Origin: Chitinophaga tropicalis
GTDB lineage: Bacteria > Bacteroidota > Bacteroidia > Chitinophagales > Chitinophagaceae
Length of the DNA stretch: 64,000 nucleotides
Assembly: GCF_009758205.1 (NCBI RefSeq)
Contig: NZ_WRXN01000012.1
Location: forward strand, 124,001-188,000
Direction of reading: 5' to 3'
The translations under genes and the position numbers were made by a program. Each line of letters starts with the position of its first letter. Position 1 is the stretch's first letter. Of the stretch, positions 46,901-51,400 are shown in pieces. Under the pieces are notes generated by a model, which had not been told where the DNA came from, made no database searches, and saw only the letters and a program-made list of their open reading frames with translations.

Positions 46901-48415
46901 CCTATTGATCCCAATTATCCGAAAGACCGTACAGGATTCATACTGGAGGATATAAAAGCCAGTGTAGTACTGACAAATCAGCTATGCAGGGAACAATTGC
47001 CTGCCATGGACAATCTTACTATTGTGAGCCTGGATGAAGACGGGCAGCTGTCCCGTCAGCCGGTCACATCTCCCGGCAATATCATTTCAACAGACGATCT
47101 CTGTTATATCATCTTCACCTCAGGATCCACAGGATTACCTAAAGGGGCCATGATAGAACATGCGGGAATGGTGAACCATCTGTTCTCCAAAATAAATGAC
47201 CTGCAGCTGGATACCTCTACCACTATAGCTTTCACGGCGTCCTATACATTCGACATCTCAGTATGGCAGATGTTTGCCGCTCTTATTTGCGGTGGACGCA
47301 CCATTATTTATTCTGCAGATACAATATTGAATCCCGTGGCGCTGATCACCAAGGTAGCAGCAGACAGGGTGAATGTCCTGGAACTGGTACCCTCCTACCT
47401 GGCTATACTGCTGCAACAAAATACAGATGTTGAATTACAGCAGCTCCGTTACCTGCTGGTTACAGGAGAAGCTGTAATGCCATCGCTATTGAAACAATGG
47501 TTCGACCATCCGCTGTATAAAAACATTCCTGTGGTGAATGCTTATGGACCGACGGAAGCATCGGACGATATCTCCCTTTACTTCATGCGGGAAGCGCCTG
47601 ATGTGAGCAACGTTCCTGTAGGAAAGCCTATACAGAACCTGCAGATACAGATACTGGACCAGGTACAGCACCCCTGTCCGCTGGGTGTGCCGGGAGAAAT
47701 CTTTGTATCCGGTATTGGAGTAGGCCGTGGTTACCTGAACAGAGAGGAGCTTACGGCAGAGAAGTTTGTTTACCGGGATGGGATAAGGACCTACCGCACC
47801 GGCGATCTTGGCTGCTGGTTACCTGACGGCAATATTGAATACCTCGGCAGAATGGACCACCAGGTGAAGATCAGGGGTAACCGTATAGAGCTGGGTGAAA
47901 TAGAAAGCGTATTACAAGCGCATGAACAGGTACATCAATGTGTGGTGATTGCCCGCAAGGATACACTGGTGGGTTACATAGTACCGAAACAGGCACAGAA
48001 GAAAGAAGAGATACTGGCTTTTCTTAAGGAGAGATTGCCCGAGTATATGATCCCCCTGCTGGTGGAGCTGGACGAAATGCCGCTGACACCGAACGGCAAG
48101 ATAGACCGGAAAGCGCTGCCTGAACCGGATGCAGGCCTGCAGTCCGGTGAATATATCGTTCCCCGTAATAAAACGGAGGAAACACTTGCCGGCATTTGTG
48201 AGCAGTTACTGAATACAAGCACCATCGGCGTAAACCAGAACCTTTTTGAACTGGGTATGCACTCCCTGATGGTAATGCGTTTTGCAGCTGCGGTGCTGGA
48301 TACCCTGCAGGTGGAAATACCGGTAAGGACTTTCTTTGAACTGCCTACTATTGAAGCGCTGGCTGCATTTACAGATGAAAAGAAGGCCAGGAAACGTAAA
48401 CGCATTGCACTGTAA
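28829..48415 (+). CDS. NRPS 1: six-module nonribosomal peptide synthetase
   Basis: This giant 6528-residue protein builds the first six residues of the peptide. Domains in order (approximate residues): C 1-450, A 455-955, T 965-1040; C 1050-1480, A 1490-1985, T 1990-2065; C 2080-2505, A 2515-3030, T 3035-3105; C 3120-3545, A 3555-4070, T 4075-4150; C 4190-4625, A 4630-5135, T 5140-5215, half E 5232-5470; C 5485-5925, A 5935-6430, T 6440-6515. Carrier serines are at 1004, 2030, 3072, 4116, 5178 and 6479. Predicted residues are Dab, Phe, Dab or Dap, Thr, Leu, Dab. The protein starts with a condensation domain, so an acyl group may be attached to residue 1. It ends in a carrier domain with a basic tail (KKARKRKRIAL) that must hand over to NRPS 2, 13 bases downstream. 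No stop or frameshift interrupts it. Confidence 0.95.
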   Translation: MPLQTLPLHPAQQDVYLDQAINTEVPYYNMGGYIRLTGHLNKEKFIEAVRSAPEMFDVLRMRFDLHDEEPVAYVDEAYTAFELTELEFPDGEDKKEQVAQWIREKMATPFLVEKDTMLADHYLIRISEEEYWYYFRYHHLIVDGYGISGVLQYIAKKYKSLVTGQPVTFNYPSYIEEAKRAAAFYASEEYAAEGEYWKKKIEKLPSKLLQKKFKEEEGMKSKCDTFILEFAGEERALLEALQAETNANLQQLTIAAMMIYYARTSGQEDFVFGIPLHRRRNKQLRTIAGMFTGVIPFAGSYKAGSRVSDLIRSVLSSQREDYRYQNYLIGDLSRHLNVRHDEEGLIEIAVNFAPVDFHLDLGEELSSVLVNVPSGYLPFPMEMFWYDYGKHQPLQLRIDYQVAYFDKEDITGLVKRLLFILHQFRETPGMPVEQVRLIPAEEQEMLDHFSSPAPYDPYGAEDTLPALFSARANMAPRRMAVVHRNDSLSYGQLEMQANRLSHYLRSRGVNKDKLVPVCLERSIDMFVAILAIWKAGGAYVPIDTTYPAERISYLLEDTTATVVICSSATSHLFGEHVETLLTDKLPDAVMVARGDVPAGNPAPPDLSYVIYTSGSTGKPKGVMVEHRGMLNHLYAKTGDLQIDAETVLAFTASYTFDISVWQMFAALIYGGHAVVYDDDHIYQPLALLSAVEEDNVTILELVPSYLAAVLQEKAAISLNRLQYLMVTGEAVSQHLLQQWFSHPLYGRIPVVNAYGPTEASDDITHHIMHSTPVSTNVPLGRPVRNMSIYIVSRDMELCPAGMAGEICVAGVGVSRGYLGRPELTAEKFIPDPFSADATWRMYRTGDLGYWLPDGTIAYLGRMDDQVKIRGYRIELGEIEAALHQLPLVNEAVVVAREGKGHKQLVAYVVAQEGFDRATALIHLKDKLPEYMIPVIVELEKMPLTPNGKVDKRALPDPLADGHMPDTFAEPRNRTEQLLAEIWQELLHVERAGIHDNFFELGGNSLLGIRMIAVISRTFEARLTVRLLFRYATIASLAAYIQQQDKSSSLQITAQPHITPKPLSFSQERLWFIDSMEGSEHYHIPVVLQLKGHPDRNALQYALQAVVNRYEILRTVVYEQDGTGYQHVLAKDNWQLEEVIDGEAINSFIYRPFDLGKDHMLRAALLKRSDDEYTLVITVHHIAADAWSMALIMKEFAAYYNNASVKLAELPFQYADYAIWQRSYLSAEVLLAGQQYWRKKLAGIEPLNLATDYPRPAIQSKRGAITAFNINKEVSEKLRQLSRQEGTTLFVTLLAAFKVLLFRYTGQQDICIGTPVAGRRQQELENMAGFFVDTLPLYSRLDAGSTFSALLQQVKEVLLEGYEHQDLPFEKIVEAVTDNRDLSRTPLFQVMFVLQDAADMTDVQLNGLMLTPGEIEHNISKFDITVIVTEKQDQLSFELEYCTDLFNSDTIQRMGGHFEQLLQSIGEDASQSLNGLQMLSPAEEQQLLQTFNDSAVAYPRDKHIMDLFDEQVKMIPEATALIFRDRTLSYRELDERSNQLARYLRKQGVNKESRIPICIERSFEMIAGILGILKAGGVYVPVDPDYPEERISYILEDTGATLVISSSACAHKLAGAPGVNVISLDEEASRINRFAVTSPGIALSPSQLAYIIYTSGSTGKPKGVMLEHKGVVNLALSQATALRLQRGTRSLQFASFGFDASCYEIFNTLLSGGVLVLPEKEDLLSQERFSALINTHAVELVTLPPSYQHIIKEHTGAIKTIVSAGEPLNREDGRYLQSKGVRLINAYGPTENTVCTTLTDDPVRKDNTVVIGRPIANVQVYILDAGGGLCPIGVTGEICIGGANLARGYWNRADLTAEKFITSPYSERLYRTGDVGRWLADGNIEYIGRMDDQVKIRGYRIELGEIESVLQDCALVNQAAVLAKAGSDGQKQLAAYIVPQGAFDRVQVLEYLQQRLPGYMIPSLFIAIAQLPLTPSGKIDRKALPEPGINNEVYVAPCTHMELQLAKIWQELLDKEQISILENFFHLGGHSLMAIRLIASVRKQLHTEISVRDVFTHNTIETLAVFIEQQQGKSVLPEISVQSRPLYIPLSFSQERLWFIDKLEGSLHYHTSTLLKLKGQLNRHALQRALLHIIERHEALRTVIREDDGIAYQQVLAANGWHLQELASAGELSAYGSQPFNLASDYMMRAALVQLNSDAYELLITMHHIASDGWSVSILAAELSELYAAFAEERHPVLQLLTIQYADYSIWQKKYVTGDVLQRQQDYWMKKMSGIEPLNLQTDHARPAVQRNNGALFISSIDRELTDRVNELSRREGVTPFMTLLAALKVLLYRYSGQNDICVGTPLAGRKQQEVESLIGFFINTLAVRSNLENNSTFNTFLQQVKNTLLEGYEHQDMPFEKVVDAVVRTRDLSRHPLFQVMFVLHNTTDIPVFRLGNLSVDMEEVEENTAKFDLVFTIQAKGEELLLGVEYCTDLFLEETVANMAEHYKQLLLSLTADPAQQIGSLNMLTAAEKQTLQAFSTGTVIDLPPHQTVVTLFEEQVRQYPEAVAIQFEDENISYLTLHERANQLAHLLRSQGITANSKVPLFIDRCPEMIIAVLATWKAGGAYVPVDPKFPEERVRYILEETEARVVITNQRSSILLPAGITAAVIMADEEQVLMEQPHSSLQPVAGQEHLAYVLYTSGSTGKPKGVLVEHAGLLNHLLAMTEEFGMSASTVLAFTAPYTFDISVWQMVNALVCGGRTIIYTESLIHRPDLFIRTVEKHGVTLLQLVPSYLASVLQEKTDVRLKMLEYLLVTGEAVTVSLLEQWFAHEHFGLIPVVNAYGPTEASDDVSFYFMKQAPEVVQVPVGKPIRNLRMYVLDNNMQLCAPGVPGEICVAGLAVARGYQNRPELTAEKFVEDPFYPGERMYRTGDLGRWLSDGNMEYIGRADDQVKIRGFRIELGEIEHALQQYPQIAQAVVVARSDDKGIKRLVGYLAVQGEVDKDAMVTYLKERLPEYMIPVFVILDKLPLTANGKVDKKALPDPVASTATSYVAPRNALESRLAGIWQRLLGIKQAGIYDNFFESGGHSLLVIRLIAAIRKEIGAELQVKDVFLHSDIASLAADISGKRTSLLPPVTRIAPRPELIPLSFGQERLWFIDKLEGSTHYHNPTILKLEGAVSREGITWALQQVINRHEVLRTVIRETDGTGYQYILEADSWKMDNIDTAGIAAFIGKPFDLGREHMLRAALISHSSTHHVLVIVVHHIAFDGWSSGIVINELSEYYAAYVEKRAAVLEPLALQYADYAVWQRAYLDSTAQATAMQYWKQQLSGIEPLNMPTDYSRPLVQSKKGAMLTIHLEDGLAGTLNEFSRQQGVTLFMTLLATFKVLLHRYTGQQDICVGTPVAGRNQQEIEPLAGLFINTLALRSQPEGTLSFTTYLRQVKAILLEAYEHQDMPFEKIVDAVVKTRDLSRSPLFQVMLVLQNTPEEKALKLGDAILTEEETEPETSKYDLIFVLEEKNEGLLLNVEYCTDLFSPATAMQLARHYGQLLKAVTTMPEAKLSLLDMLTADDEHLLLEAFQGPSVGYPQDKTIVTLFEEQSARTPELTAVVYNNQKLSYRELEERSNQLAHYLRSKGVREETLVPVCIGKGLDMIVCMLGILKAGGAYVPVDPDYPEDRIHFMLEDTSARLAISSSADSAALHAAGLDIVIETDTDTGIATQPVTPVNAAVKPGNVAYVIYTSGSTGRPKGVLIEHINVVRLFETETPLYDFDSNDVWTMFHSFSFDFSVWEIYGALFYGGRVVIVPKDVARDVTRFGQLLISEGVTVLNQTPSAFYVLQDYLTTQPESVSVRYVIFGGEALNPAKLRPWKERFPASRLINMYGITETTVHVTFLELDDTHLSSSASPIGRTIPTLNAYILDSEQKPSPVGVTGELYIGGAGVARGYLNRPELTAARFLASPFREGQRLYRTGDLARWYPDGNIEYQGRIDDQVKIRGFRIELGEIENVIQGSGFVSNSVVLAKTVGTGDKQLVAYVVPENNYSREAMIGHLKNLLPEHMIPSLWVVMDAIPLTSNGKVNRKALPEPDAARLANVIYIAPRTGTEITLAGIWQELLGVERAGTQDNFFELGGDSIRVIKVSSRIYQLFHKEVKVFEIYQAATLEELARVVDNKAATAAWREAVYREVNESLERQKESLLPLLKETANIEDLYPVSDIERGMLFISLMNPGEALYHDQFVGRLPKTFDAAVVRQAYKLLAARHSMLRTGFRMGLNDQDIQIVYKSVQIDIPVFDIQQLSGPEVKVAVEQYLSEERTRPFVIEDAPLWRASLFQVKDHNLLVFQFHHAILDGWSVASLNTELYTLCTALVDKQAVKPPAPLKSSYKDYIIESLVAKKIDDNRNFWSEELADYKRLEIFSDKPAFQVVSYQFDEEYVALLREKTRRNNISIKGLALGAYLYTLSRLTYEEDLTVGLVTNNRPLIEEADQLLGCFLNTIPLRYNIDNSKTWRSYFEGIEAKLLMLKERDRTSLFDITKITGEHSSDNNPYFDTIFNFINFHVYDRLKDGIGTLTPEESAISDYELTNTFLDCTVSTTGDTFTVQYSLRRELSSGKTLEDLLYYFRQIINAYLLHYDEQVTVTDILPVEESRLVRETFSVSPLQQPVLPPATLVSLFREQALLQEEQTALVSGDIQLSYRQLDEQSNQVAHFLLSRGVKAESLIAVCMERSPLLVTCMLGILKAGAAYVPVDASYPKERINYMIADSGCEMVLATPEYASLCGDKAVPADEKIFDNYPDTPLKENVSEEQMAYVIYTSGSTGKPKGVMSEHRNLVNLVRWHKAYYEVNADSKATAMASIGFDAFGWELWPYLCAGAAVWLLDDEARLSPQTIAALYLSAGITHSFVATGLVQEIMLELQGRNVPLQYMLTGGDRLPPVSLTGINFRLVNNYGPTENTVVTSSYMLPATGSKQPPIGKAVSNSRIYILDKALRPVPVGVAGELCVSGSQLARGYLGQPELTAAKFVSHPFRAAERLYRTGDLARWLPDGNIEFIERKDDQVKIRGYRIELGEIENVLLQSGVAVQAVVTATPDARGVKRLVAYIVPSGAFDEAALTQFLQGRLPGYMVPSRYVVLAALPLTANGKIDRRALPEPKEEEPLSGHLYAAPRNAAEAALAMIWEELLGIGNIGIHDNFFRLGGDSIMSIQLVSRAKQAGIALRVKDIFYYQTIAKLSAMLAERRPNEEKAASVEEYAKSERLLSQKRYWQQVLQYQQQLPADTRTATTVSQLKNTGVNLDATLTTLLLNDVQDTYHTEVSDILLAALARTLCSWSKLQEVVIGLDSDGDSHYPMLLSIREGTDESRLIRSIKEQLLHVPDNGIGFSLLKSIAQEPVFQKEAPYEISFHYEGKDNPSHIDHLVSVNSSVKNGELHINWTYSSEHFNDDTAAMLCSSYIEQLKLLIDHCVQLGRLGSVPTPWGYGLPVSVGYKAFDRFLEWPVSSENNMSRLQAISAVYPLTPLQEGMLFHGLYDKQSAAYIEQFNCELYDVDVPALKRSWEQLLTRHTILRTGFNYEDLPVPVQYVFKTTTIPFETVDYRHLTPDRQEAAIEAYIQEDRERGFNYEQPPLMRVTLIQTDDRKYHMLWSFHHLLLDGWSVSLIVGELLQQYEYEVKGGMPITAPEDRFGDYIHYIESCDKWKEQEYWSHYMEGVETATLLPFIKNSSNRNKGVGQYREQQLLLETRITQQITETARRYGITINTLMQGVWALLLHKYTGLQDIVFGVSVSGRPPGLQHVEQRAGLYINTLPLHTRFEKDMEIGNWLREIQKGQVQSREYEHTSLNKIQALTGITGDLFDSLLVFDNYPVSEALKAGENRWSLKATGVKLQEQTNYPLDILVALSKERTEITFNYNTELLDEIYMRQLAGHFERVLLQFLDNGQQQLGSVTLLTSAEEQALKTLSAGPVVPLPENQTLAGLFEQQAAAYPESVAIEFEDSAFTYRELNERANQVAHYLGSKGVRANMPVPVFIDRSLEMIVGILGIVKAGGAYVPIDPNYPKDRTGFILEDIKASVVLTNQLCREQLPAMDNLTIVSLDEDGQLSRQPVTSPGNIISTDDLCYIIFTSGSTGLPKGAMIEHAGMVNHLFSKINDLQLDTSTTIAFTASYTFDISVWQMFAALICGGRTIIYSADTILNPVALITKVAADRVNVLELVPSYLAILLQQNTDVELQQLRYLLVTGEAVMPSLLKQWFDHPLYKNIPVVNAYGPTEASDDISLYFMREAPDVSNVPVGKPIQNLQIQILDQVQHPCPLGVPGEIFVSGIGVGRGYLNREELTAEKFVYRDGIRTYRTGDLGCWLPDGNIEYLGRMDHQVKIRGNRIELGEIESVLQAHEQVHQCVVIARKDTLVGYIVPKQAQKKEEILAFLKERLPEYMIPLLVELDEMPLTPNGKIDRKALPEPDAGLQSGEYIVPRNKTEETLAGICEQLLNTSTIGVNQNLFELGMHSLMVMRFAAAVLDTLQVEIPVRTFFELPTIEALAAFTDEKKARKRKRIAL
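31964..35060 (+). other. Module 2: C - A (Phe-type) - T
   Basis: The C domain is of the L-to-L style (SFSQERLWFID) but its active-site motif reads HHIAADA (1179-1185), with Ala for the usual Gly. The A domain has YTSGSTG at 1652 and pocket residues D-A-Y-T-V-A-A-V-C-K. This is one or two changes from the GrsA Phe code (DAWTIAAICK), so an aromatic residue, probably Phe, is expected. The carrier serine is 2030. Confidence 0.7.
35061..38170 (+). other. Module 3: C - A (variant diamino acid pocket) - T
   Basis: The C domain has HHIASDG at 2206-2212. The A domain has YTSGSTG at 2682 and pocket residues D-I-W-Q-L-T-A-D-D-K, the same as the Dab modules except for Gln at the GrsA-278 position in place of Glu. 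That change could shift selectivity, for instance to Dap. The carrier serine is 3072. Confidence 0.65.
38171..41300 (+). other. Module 4: C - A (Thr) - T
   Basis: The C domain has HHIAFDG at 3247-3253. The A domain has YTSGSTG at 3723 and pocket residues D-F-W-N-I-G-M-V-H-K, which is exactly the known threonine code. The carrier motif is GGDSI (Ser4116), the form usual ahead of epimerisation or unusual condensation domains rather than the GGHSL form of modules 2 and 3. Confidence 0.85.
42733..44065 (+). repeat. Duplicated Leu adenylation domain DNA, copy A
   Basis: This roughly 1.3 kb stretch is nearly identical to 49961-51293 at a constant offset of 7228 with no gaps. By eye I count eleven mismatches between 42841 and 44040. 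Similarity drops abruptly at both ends, so the unit covers most of one A domain. Confidence 0.95.
44521..45260 (+). other. Truncated epimerisation domain in NRPS 1
   Basis: The protein after carrier 5 aligns only with the second half of the full E domain of NRPS 2. SQKRYWQQVL matches AQLSYWQHIM, TEVSDILLAALARTL matches TEINDILLSALALTL, and IKEQLLHVPDNGIGFSLLKSI matches VKEQLRQVPDKGAGFGVLRYI. The preceding about 190 residues, which carry HHLAIDG in NRPS 2, are absent. The RTTGWFTTLYPV motif is also missing, leaving SDGDSHYPMLLSI. The reading frame is intact. Confidence 0.85.
45281..48415 (+). other. Module 6: D-L type C - A (Dab) - T
   Basis: The C domain opens with YPLTPLQEGMLFHGLYD and has HHLLLDG at 5622-5628, the style normally found downstream of an epimerisation domain. 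The A domain has FTSGSTG at 6096 and pocket D-I-W-E-L-T-A-D-D-K, which agrees with the Dab code as I recall it. The carrier motif is GMHSL (Ser6479), with Met6477 in place of the usual second Gly. Confidence 0.75.
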
Positions 48416-48428
48416 AGAGATAATAAAT

Positions 48429-51400
48429 ATGAAAACCTCCGGAATAACAGATATGGAAACCTTGCTGAAACAAGCGGCTGCGCTTGGGGTGGAGATATTA
48501 CTGGAAGATGGTCAGCTGATAATAGAAATGGATGAGGATAGCGATGTGGGTGATGACCTTCTTGATGCTTTGAGAGATAATAAAGACGCATTGCTACAGT
48601 ACCTGAAAAAGAACAGGGCATCGGGCCTGCAACGTATACCTGGGGGAGAAAAAATACCTCTCTCCTTCAGCCAGGAAAGACTTTGGCTGATAGACAGGCT
48701 GGAAGGCAGTGTGCATTATCACATTCCCTCCCTGATCAACATGAAAGGCAGGCTTGACCCTAACTGCATGGAAGCAGCCTTGCGTGATATTGTACAACGG
48801 CATGAGGCGTTGAGAACAGTAATATACTGGTGTGCCGATGACAATACAGCATGGCAGCATATACAGGATGCTGCAAACTGGCAACTGGAAGATATAGCTG
48901 CTGATGCAACAGACGCCTTTATACAAAAGCCGTTTGATCTCTCTGCCGATTATATGCTGCGTGCGGCGCTAGTCACCTGCGCCCCGGAAGAATATACACT
49001 GATCATTGTTACACATCATATATCTTCTGATGGGTGGTCTGAATCTATCATTGTTTCAGAGCTTGCAGAGCTGTATGCAGCCCATGTTGAAAAACGCGCT
49101 CCAAGATTGGAAGAGCCTCCTTTCCGTTATGCAGACTATGCCGCATGGCAACGCAGCAATATTAGCGGGAAAGTACTGGCAGACCAGCTGGAATACTGGA
49201 GAAAGCAACTCTCCGGCGTTACGGCCCTCGAATTGCCGCTTGATTATGGAAGACCTGCGGTGCAAAGCACTAAAGGCGCATTGGCTGTTTTCAGGCTGAA
49301 TGCGGCACTTACTACGGCGTTAAAGCAGGTTAGCCAGAACAATGGAGTAACCCTGTTTATGACCCTGCTGGCTACGTTTAAGGTTTTATTACACCGGTAC
49401 AGCAGGCAGGAAGATATCTGCACAGGCATTCCTGTTGCCGGAAGGAAATTACGTGAAACAGAATCTATAGTCGGTTACTTTATAAACACCCTGGCCATAC
49501 GCAGTAATGTAGAAAGCACGCTTTCTTTCAGCGGTTTTCTTCAACAGCTGAAAGAGACATTATTACAGGCCTACCAGCACCAGGATACACCGTTTGAAAA
49601 AGTAGTGGACACTGTTGTTGTAGAAAGGGATCTGGGCAGAACTCCGCTGTTCCAGGTGATGTTCTCCCTCCAAAATACACCGGAGGCGGCGGAAGTTAAC
49701 CTGGGTGGAATGGAACTGTCTACAGGCAATGCTGTACATAACAGCTCAAAGTTTGACCTATCCTTCGTACTGGATGAAAGTCCTGACGGGCTTACGCTTG
49801 ATGTCGAATATTGTACAGATCTGTTCCGGGAAGATACTATTACCCGCATGGCAGGACATTACGAACAGTTGTTACAATCGGTTACTGAAGATCCGGAACA
49901 GCTGACGGGAGAATTGAATATGCTGACAGATGCTGAGCAATATCAGCTGCTGGAAGAGTTTCCTGTTTCTCCTTTGCAACAGCCCGTCCTGCCTCCTGCT
50001 ACACTGGTAGCTCTGTTCAGGGAACAGGCTTTGCTGCAGGATGAGCAGACTGCATTGGTAAGCGGGGATATTCAACTCTCCTACCGGCAGCTGGATGAGC
50101 AGTCTAACCAGGTAGCACATTTCCTGCTATCCCGTGGCGCAAAAGCGGAAAGCCTTATTGCTGTGTGTATGGAACGTAGCCCACTGCTGGTTACCTGTAT
50201 GCTGGGCATACTAAAAGCAGGCGCCGCATATGTACCGGTAGACGCCTCCTATCCGAAGGAACGTATTAACTATATGATAGCTGATAGTGGCTGTGAGATG
50301 GTATTAGCTACGCCTGAATATGCTTCTCTGTGTGGTGATAAGGCTGTACCTGCAGATGAAAAAATATTTGACAACTATCCTGACACTCCGTTAAAGGAGA
50401 ATGTTTCTGAAGAACAGATGGCTTATGTGATATATACATCCGGTTCTACCGGCAAACCAAAAGGTGTGATGTTAGAACATCGTAACCTGGTGAACCTGGT
50501 ACGATGGCACAAGGCTTACTACGAAGTAAATGCTGACAGCAAAGCTACCGCCATGGCTAGCATTGGGTTCGATGCATTTGGATGGGAGCTATGGCCATAT
50601 CTCTGCGCCGGAGCTGCTGTATGGCTGCTGGATGATGAGGCAAGACTATCACCTCAAACAATAGCAGCCCTGTACCTTTCGGCCGGTATTACACACAGCT
50701 TTGTGGCTACAGGCCTGGTGCAGGAGATCATGCTGGAATTACAGGGACGGAATGTACCGTTGCAATACATGCTGACAGGAGGCGACCGGCTGCCGCCTGT
50801 TTCTCTGACTGGTATCAATTTCAGGCTGGTTAACAACTACGGCCCTACTGAGAATACAGTGGTAACGAGCAGCTATATGCTGCCTGCTACAGGTAGCAAA
50901 CAACCTCCGATTGGTAAGGCTGTCAGCAATAGCCGTATCTATATATTGGATAAAGCCTTACGTCCCGTGCCGGTAGGTGTTGCGGGTGAACTGTGCGTAA
51001 GTGGTAGTCAGCTGGCACGGGGGTATCTCGGTCAGCCGGAATTGACAGCAGCAAAATTCGTTGCTCATCCTTTCAGGGCAGCAGAACGGTTGTACCGTAC
51101 CGGTGATCTGGCACGCTGGCTGCCGGATGGTAATATAGAATTTATTGGACGAAAAGATGACCAGGTAAAGATCCGCGGGTATCGTATTGAGCTGGGTGAA
51201 ATAGAAAATGTGTTATTACAGAGCGGTGTGGCTGTTCAGGCTGTAGTGACGGCCACGCCGGATGCCCGTGGCATTAAACGACTGGTAGCCTACATCGTGC
51301 CTGCCGGCACTTTTAATAAAACAACACTTGTTGAATACCTGGAGTCCCGTTTGCCAGCTTACATGTTGCCGGCAGTGTATGTAGAAATTGCAGCTATCCC

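Noticed and set aside
48336..48428. In-frame extension of NRPS 2 by 31 residues upstream of 48429
   Set aside because: It overlaps the 3' end of NRPS 1, has no docking-like character, and the TubC-like fold begins at 48429.
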